NCBI GenBank assembly: GCA_900548895.1
Contig: URLZ01000002.1
Span: 45,166 to 109,165 of the forward strand
Length of the DNA stretch: 64,000 nt
Reading direction: 5' to 3'
From: an uncultured Akkermansia sp.
Lineage (GTDB): Bacteria; Verrucomicrobiota; Verrucomicrobiia; Verrucomicrobiales; Akkermansiaceae
The notes beneath the pieces are model-generated. The model was not told the origin of the DNA, ran no database searches, and was given only the letters and a program-made list of their open reading frames with translations. Below are positions 61,001-64,000 of this stretch, piece after piece. Position 1 is the stretch's first letter, and every line of letters begins with the position of its first letter. Made by a program: the position numbers and the translations under genes.

Positions 61001-64000
61001 GTGACGGTCTCCGGCGGTTCGAGCGTCGGCAGCATCATCGATGCTCTCGGCAAGGTGGACGTTGATGACTCGACTGTCAACGGCAACATCAGCGCGACAG
61101 GCGACGTTGAGCTGACCGGCTCGCACGCCGGCACGATCAGCGGCGCGAATGTGACGCTCGAGCAGGAATCCTCCTCCGGTGCGATCTCGTCGACAGGCAA
61201 GGTTTCGGTCGACGACTCGACGGTTGAGGGTACGATCGGCGGCGTGAAGGTTGAGGTGATGAACGGCTCGACGTCCGGCTCCATCACCGCAGTTGATTCG
61301 GCCAAGGTTGAGAACTCGACGGTTGACGGCACGATCCTCGCCGGCGGCCTCGTCGACCTCGATAATGCCACGGTCGGCAACGTGACCAGCACGGACGGCA
61401 CGGTGGACCTCAATGGTTCGCACGCCGGCACGATCAGCGGCGCGGATGTGGTGCTGACGAACGGCTCCAGCTCCGGCGCCATCACCGCAGTTGATTCGGC
61501 CAAGGTTGAGAACTCGACGGTTGAGGGCACGATCTCGGCCGGCGGTCTCGTCGACCTCGACAATGCCACGGTCGGCAATGTGACCAGCACGGACGGCACG
61601 GTGGACCTCAATGGTTCGCACGCCGGCACGATCAGCGGCGCGGATGTGACGCTGACGAACGGCTCCAGCTCCGGCGCCATCACGGCGACGACGGGCGCGG
61701 CTTCCGTGACGGATTCGACGGTTGAGGGCGATATCTCTGCTGAGGGCATGGCTACGGTTACCGGCTCGACGGTTGAGGGCACGATCAGCGGCACGGATGT
61801 GACGGTGACGGGCGGCTCGGCTTCGGGCGCGATCACGGCCGAAAATACGGTCACGGTGAATGGTTCGGAGGTTCAGGGCACGATCTCGGCCGGCGGTCTC
61901 GTCGACCTCGATAATGCCACGGTCGGCAACGTGACCAGCACGGACGGCTTGGTGGACCTCAATGGTTCGCACGCCGGCACGATCAGCGGCGCGGATGTGA
62001 CGCTGACGAACGGCTCCAGCTCCGGCGCCATCACGGCGACGACGGGCGCGGCTTCCGTGACGGATTCGACGGTTGAGGGCGATATCTCTGCTGAGGGCAT
62101 GGCTACGGTTACCGGCTCGACGGTTGAGGGCACGATCAGCGGCACGGATGTGACGGTGACGGGCGGCTCGGCTTCGGGCGCGATCACGGCCTCCGGCACG
62201 GCTAAGGTTGACGGCTCGACGGTTGAGGGCACGATCAGCGGCACGGATGTGACGGTGACGGGCGGCTCGACTTCGGGCGCGATCACGGCCTCCGGCACGG
62301 CCAAGGTGGAGAACTCGGCTACGGGTTCGATCGATGCTGAAGCCGGCGTGACGGTTACCGGCTCGACGGTTGAGGGCACGATCAGCGGCACGGATGTGTC
62401 TCTGACGGATTCCGAGGCCGGCAATATCGAGGCGAACGGTGATGTGATCCTCAGCAATGCGGACACGGGCGCGGTTTCCGGCGCGACGTCGCTCGACATG
62501 AGCAACGGTGCCGTGGTGAACGGCGATGTCTCGATGGCCGATGGCAATACGGGTGTGACGATGGATGGTTCGACGATCCACGGCAGCATCTCCAATGCCG
62601 GCAGCCTGGATATCACGAACCAGTCGATGGTGACGGGCAACGTTGAGCTTGTGGGCGATGCGGAGCTCTCCATCAGTGATTCGACGGTGGCCGGTACCGT
62701 GACGGGCGCGAAGAGCGTTGAGCTGACGAACACGTCGACCGGTGATGTGTCCGTTGAGGACAGTGTGACGCTTGACAACGCCGACACGGGCTCGATCAAC
62801 GCGAACTCGCTTGAGAGCATCAACGGTTCGACCGTGACGGGTAACGTGACGCTGACCGGCGGCGCGGCCAACCTGACGGATACCGATGTGACGGGCTCCA
62901 TCAGCGGTGCTTCTGAGGCGACGCTCATCGGCTCGACGGTCGGAGGCAGCGTGTCTGCTGAGGGCAGCGTGGTTCTCGACGATGCCGACACGGGCTCGAT
63001 CAACGCGAACTCGCTTGAGAGCATCAACGGTTCGACCGTGACGGGTAACGTGACGCTGACCGGCGGCGCGGCCAACCTGACGGATACCGATGTGACGGGC
63101 TCCATCAGCGGTGCTTCTGAGGCGACGCTCATCGGCTCGACGGTCGGAGGCAGCGTGTCTGCTGAGGGCAGCGTGGTTCTCGACGATGCCGACACGGGCT
63201 CGATCAACGCGAACTCGCTCACGAGCCGCAACGATTCGTTCGTGACGGGTGACGTGACGCTGACCGGCGGCGCGGCCAATCTGACGGATACCGTTGTGAC
63301 GGGCTCGATCACGGGTGCCGGCGAGGTGACGCTGAGCAACGCTCAGACGGGCGCTATCGCAGGTGATTCCCTCGGGGCGAAGGACTCGGAGATCACGGGC
63401 AGCGTGACTCTCAACGGCGGCAATGCCGAGTTGAGCAACACGAACGTTGCCGGTGACATCACCGGTGCGGCTGATGTGACGATGTCGGCGGGCCTTGTCG
63501 GCTCCATCGATGCTTCCGGCAATGTCTCGCTGACGGAGGTCTCCTCTACCGGTACGGTTGATGCGGACGGTTCGGTCTCGCTCAACGCCTCGCAGACCGG
63601 CTCGGTTACCGGCGAATCCCTGACGGCTACGAATGCCTCGACGGTTTCCGGTGACGTGACGCTGGCCGGCGGTGACGCTACGGTGACGGATTCCGCCGTG
63701 ACGGGCGCTATCACGGGTGCCGGTGATGTGACGCTGAGCAACGCTCAGACGGGCGCGATCGACGGTACGTCTCTCAGCGCTTCCGCGGGCAGCACGGTCA
63801 CGGGTGACGTGACGCTGGCCGGCGGTGACGCTACGGTGACGGATTCCGCCGTGACGGGCGCTATCACGGGTGCCGGTGATGTGACGCTGAGCAACGCTCA
63901 GACGGGCGCGATCGACGGTACGTCTCTCAGCGCTTCCGCGGGCAGCACGGTCACGGGTGACGTGACGCTGGCCGGCGGTGACGCTACGGTGACGGATTCC
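52019..64000 (+). CDS. Giant secreted repeat protein (beta-solenoid-like adhesin), 3' end outside the window
   Basis: One frame stays open from this ATG to the last base, at least 3994 residues. It begins with a signal peptide (KLRASLLAAVIAVPALLYGKAFA, cleavage after Ala30) and about 130 non-repetitive residues. From about residue 160 on the chain is made of Gly/Thr/Ser/Asn/Val-rich short repeats. Around residues 1301-1410 the unit is 37 residues (TGSITGDSNMLTSTEGSI). From about residue 2300 the pattern G-[TSNDA]-[IV]-x5-V-x-[LVM]-x2/3-[ST] recurs every 16-17 residues, with almost no Pro, Cys or aromatic residue. This is what a parallel beta-solenoid looks like; autotransporter adhesins are the usual context. 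The C-terminus, which would show an autotransporter barrel or a sorting signal, is not in the window. It is therefore partial. Confidence 0.85.
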   Translation, partial: MKLHLPVKLRASLLAAVIAVPALLYGKAFAGTGYVAPSNEFGWDTNDITLNQRYNQTAGNTYTATATTYTVYEMYGDLTGYDSGIAKVRVGYLDESCSENQRLVYQGGQYGTVSVTGEFTPVSTVYFKETEQKEDTASIIVKADAPTGDKYISYIDGSSEFTSDEMVFENSLQSGVNPSLVGQAYEGDVKIVTDAIKVNNAGSDVVLEDVDILGRTDTPAEMKTELGDGTKLVILNGNDNLTDGEKDTLNIANVENNNVYKNETPRTVELGDVSGKGSLVIVGNKERTEATKNEAGAITQGAFVEAAGKEDNVTVEIASVDGLAELGVANANLTIEGSVVNVTTTTLVNSATTVDGEVSTVGLNVNGESTLTATGDIKNIISQGATGTQIDGKVTSTGGEIALTNGSVGEGAIVEAESTTEGDVTLSNIESEKAAEISAGHDLTLTENTVVNGVQEITIGNDLTVETGSKLTNYEGSIVAPGNITVSDDSSISDIGGNVEAGGDLSLEGDSSISGVDGSITAGGEGSTEGNITVSDGSSISGVGGNVEASGDLSLDNSSLTDVTGTVDVDGDMSVQNGSKVDNLGGLDVEGSLTIDNSTVTDVANGEGVVGEVGNGNDGDSLTIQNGGSLSNSTLNVNGDIIVDGATLTSSTITATGKLEATNGAVLSKGEVDDGNGGTVVRDNVLTVAQDSVITSGSQVSGTDLTVTSETGDPNLEISGQKDGHATTVTGDTNLKVDGEITVDKGAELSLDGLQGESGKDASLTATSLKLGELADNKASISNGTVAVTKETNIKSGNTFALSSTTGTLGSVVEGSANDSSDTKLEITDGSEITASGIGTEAKSEGMMDLDAEYFDHVVVDGDSSLTVNGTAAIADYDQGGSDTTGSKTTIEGEAWLADASITGTGAYDAEQGTETTLKSDAHIGSLTIAKEGALSFVGAANDQKTNSYIAQLEQSSNGHINVVNSVLTTPELQGENISLGLNGGTVVLGQVKDEQGATVESKVEPNAHVLVGEITNASATGAPDRKPHGQSTIQTTVNRVTSEYSFSKGDPATATVKTYVFIARKDGTVTVNGQEITVVAGQEVEIADTYLNKATEYSGEESVSTGVTTVDMAEFIADNQDLLDPKLVGVVDGDGNPVCDNQGDQLMAQVIKKGGTLTFYPDAQQSLGTLTEVSDGIASLTVKGDFDADNTLINAYLTGAADENGHVIADADSGLITIEGVLSGQDNTLNADVDVSIGGIVSKDGAAYEAANKVTALTGDIAIGEEGIVGSSNVLSATNGKITVTGAIEGNSNDLDAKLNIETGSITGDDNMLTSTEGSITTGAIDGDSNDLDAKLNIVTGSITGDSNMLTSTEGSITTGAIDGDSNDLDAKLNIVTGSITGDSNMLDSETGTITTDAIVGDSNILDANGDITVDGSITGGSNVLDSETGSITTGAITGAANDLDAKLDIETGDITGDGNMLTSEEGAITTGAITGDSNDLDAVDSIVVNGSIDGSANDLDATGDITVHGSIITGGLNEETGNKLTSAEGSITVEDGISGHFNDLNAKLDIVTGPISGNSNTLTSWNDSITVGADDAGNGIGGSNNVLTAEDATNGSITVDGAIAGNDNTLTAGTTISTGDISGIANVLTAGESIETGAITGGQNKLTAGTTITTKGDISSFSNTLIAQGDITVEGNVSGTGHSLTSVDGDVIISEQLGGTTNQVKGETIDIGSVTGNNQTVLSYGAGLSPDDVAIHIGEFNAQGSTVAIATGTDPVMGQASGNGAIVIDEMSSVGGDGPVSGTRNTISSNISSVYIGSLNNYDAYTLIEAHDDIVVGSLVETHGVRSEGDKAFNQTWKAENLIVNSAKGLTLVNSALTMTGSISGGDLTLELEQPADGTIYVTTSRANSVTLNSLALVNGAQLRVLGKADIEYLTLDGKYSALDATTTEINELTLANGASYNAGLVIVNTLNIDNSSMSVVTLAGVKEISLVDNAVLAITGVDGKTDLTGDLSVDKNSKLLVTFDLKTAGSITSSNGSLIQAANITAGDGLVSDGGTIKTTSGDIIAESGAIAATQGGTIEAVGDITAEDGNITADNGTIYTTGKISAEKGNLIASNGSELTAGKGLTALGMDISASTVVGNVTLTGNGESFIKDASRVEGSITLSGGNITVSGTEDGTKDAEVTGSITGATNATLTNATVGNLTASGVVSLTNADTGWIKDAASVSMADASTVTGDITMAETNTGVTMDHSTLQGSIIGAVGATLENASLVTGDLKLSGGAAIVTNSTVEGSITGAASAELTGATTGNVTAEGHVKLDDADTGSISAASLESYNGSLVTGNVVLTGGDAILSATEVTGNITGANGVSLSSGSKAGNIVATGDVSLDASKAGTISGAGVSLKAGSSSGAITATGEATVDASTVEGTISGTDVKLTGNSTSGSVTAENTVTVNGSEVQGTITAGGLVDLDNATAGDIVKAGSVDMLNSTVGNVTSQGTVVLASSSHAGTISGTDVSLSGGSSSGAIKATGEVTVDASTVDGGIADAAKVGLSNGASVTGDLTMAKTNTGVTMDHATLQGSIIDAIGAKVENASLVTGNLDLAGGAATIKASTVQGNVTGAETVTVSAGSTVGNISEVSGKVDIDDSTTGNIATSGDVELTNADSGTISGANVTVTGGSETGAITASGEAKVDASTVEGTISGTDVKLTGNSTSGSVTAENTVTVNGSEVQGTITAGGLVDLDNATAGDIVKAGSVDMLNSTVGNVTSQGTVVLASSSHAGTISGTDVSLSGGSSSGAITASGTATVDASTVEGTITAGGLVDLDNATAGDIVKAGSVDMDNSTVGNVTSQGTVDLNGSHAGTIGGTDVTLTNGSSSGAITATGKVGVEDSTVNGTISGTDVSLTDASSGDVSANGIVTLDHANAGAIIGATQLGVSNSSIVTGDITMAEVNAGADSGEPQVSVDGSQVLGNIIGAIGAEVMGNSLVTGNLGLASGNATITSSTVQGNVTGAENVTVSGGSSVGSIIDALGKVDVDDSTVNGNISATGDVELTGSHAGTISGANVTLEQESSSGAISSTGKVSVDDSTVEGTIGGVKVEVMNGSTSGSITAVDSAKVENSTVDGTILAGGLVDLDNATVGNVTSTDGTVDLNGSHAGTISGADVVLTNGSSSGAITAVDSAKVENSTVEGTISAGGLVDLDNATVGNVTSTDGTVDLNGSHAGTISGADVTLTNGSSSGAITATTGAASVTDSTVEGDISAEGMATVTGSTVEGTISGTDVTVTGGSASGAITAENTVTVNGSEVQGTISAGGLVDLDNATVGNVTSTDGLVDLNGSHAGTISGADVTLTNGSSSGAITATTGAASVTDSTVEGDISAEGMATVTGSTVEGTISGTDVTVTGGSASGAITASGTAKVDGSTVEGTISGTDVTVTGGSTSGAITASGTAKVENSATGSIDAEAGVTVTGSTVEGTISGTDVSLTDSEAGNIEANGDVILSNADTGAVSGATSLDMSNGAVVNGDVSMADGNTGVTMDGSTIHGSISNAGSLDITNQSMVTGNVELVGDAELSISDSTVAGTVTGAKSVELTNTSTGDVSVEDSVTLDNADTGSINANSLESINGSTVTGNVTLTGGAANLTDTDVTGSISGASEATLIGSTVGGSVSAEGSVVLDDADTGSINANSLESINGSTVTGNVTLTGGAANLTDTDVTGSISGASEATLIGSTVGGSVSAEGSVVLDDADTGSINANSLTSRNDSFVTGDVTLTGGAANLTDTVVTGSITGAGEVTLSNAQTGAIAGDSLGAKDSEITGSVTLNGGNAELSNTNVAGDITGAADVTMSAGLVGSIDASGNVSLTEVSSTGTVDADGSVSLNASQTGSVTGESLTATNASTVSGDVTLAGGDATVTDSAVTGAITGAGDVTLSNAQTGAIDGTSLSASAGSTVTGDVTLAGGDATVTDSAVTGAITGAGDVTLSNAQTGAIDGTSLSASAGSTVTGDVTLAGGDATVTDS
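55919..56251 (+). repeat. 111-bp tandem repeat inside the giant gene
   Basis: Three in-frame units of 37 residues start at 55919, 56030 and 56141 (AACATTG...), nearly identical for the first two and fading in the third. Further decayed copies continue to about 56600. Confidence 0.85.
59219..59535 (+). repeat. 317-bp direct repeat, copy 1
   Basis: Identical over 317 bp to 60035-60351, which lies 816 bp further on, i.e. 272 residues or sixteen 17-residue coils. Confidence 0.9.
60035..60351 (+). repeat. 317-bp direct repeat, copy 2
   Basis: The second copy of the 317-bp repeat, base-for-base the same as 59219-59535. A shorter third piece follows near 60414. Confidence 0.9.
61525..62191 (+). 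repeat. 351-bp spaced repeat pair inside the giant gene
   Basis: Copies 61525-61840 and 61876-62191, 351 bp (117 residues, seven coils) apart, differ at only a few bases. Confidence 0.88.
62783..63230 (+). repeat. 204-bp tandem repeat inside the giant gene
   Basis: Units at 62783 and 62987 are essentially identical; a third, diverging copy starts at 63191. 204 bp is 68 residues, four coils of 17. Confidence 0.9.
63661..64000 (+). repeat. 153-bp tandem repeat running off the window end
   Basis: Units at 63661 and 63814 are the same; a third begins at 63967 and is cut by the window end. 153 bp is 51 residues, three coils of 17. Confidence 0.9.

Noticed and set aside
52655..62581. Very long minus-strand open frames (1297 and 1989 codons) under the giant gene
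   Set aside because: They share codon boundaries with the plus-strand gene and arise because its repetitive codons contain no reverse-complement stops. The products are His/Arg/Asp-rich artefacts without a signal peptide or family motif.

Overview
The window is a GC-rich bacterial chromosome segment that contains ordinary housekeeping genes. The mix is two lipoprotein L,D-transpeptidases, GYF/DUF805 membrane proteins, a PEGA lipoprotein, a cysteine-free S4, a short ribosomal cluster and a giant secreted repeat protein. It fits a Gram-negative host-associated bacterium of the Verrucomicrobiota (Akkermansia-like) type. This placement is an inference from gene content and style; no database search was possible.

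Layout. From 56 to 24.8 kb almost everything lies on the minus strand: pdxJ and purH; a PAS histidine kinase; a metallo-beta-lactamase/beta-CASP RNase-like protein; and one tight seven-gene run, purE-pyrR-pyrB-pyrC'-ELM1-GT4-GT4 (read from 11.9 kb down to 5.6 kb), which mixes nucleotide synthesis with glycosyl transfer. These are followed by psd, two L,D-transpeptidases, plus-strand ilvN, a duplicated DUF805 pair with an FHA protein, an M42 peptidase with purD, glgB, and a Ser/Asp-rich secreted protein. From 24.3 to 28.5 kb come cimA and a two-gene module of an AAA ATPase and a PD-(D/E)XK-like protein. The plus-strand block 28.6-32.2 kb holds a PEGA lipoprotein, rpsM-rpsK-rpsD (without rpoA or rplQ) and a class A beta-lactamase. 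On the minus strand again are gpmI, a DUF3592 protein, clpP-clpX-tsaD, an SGNH hydrolase, a folate/cofactor pair with a MarR regulator, valS, a peroxiredoxin, a sulfite-reductase-type flavoprotein and fabH. A tRNA-Ala(GGC) precedes an AT-rich stretch and then one open reading frame that fills the last 12 kb and is still open at the window end (at least 3994 residues).

Regulation. A recurring pattern is visible: near-consensus -35/-10 promoters whose start codon lies only 6-10 nt after the -10 box, so that many mRNAs should be leaderless or nearly so (ilvN, psd, purE, purD, glgB, FHA, gpmI, valS, bla, PEGA, AAA). Shine-Dalgarno sequences are generally not evident. This promoter grammar also fixes several start codons.

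Most notable items: the giant protein, built from 16-17-residue coils whose DNA-level duplications are near-multiples of the coil; the AAA/PD-(D/E)XK module; the degenerate dihydroorotase next to pyrB; the leaderless-promoter grammar; an S11 with an Ala/Pro-rich extension; and a perfect 16-bp palindrome overlapping a promoter.
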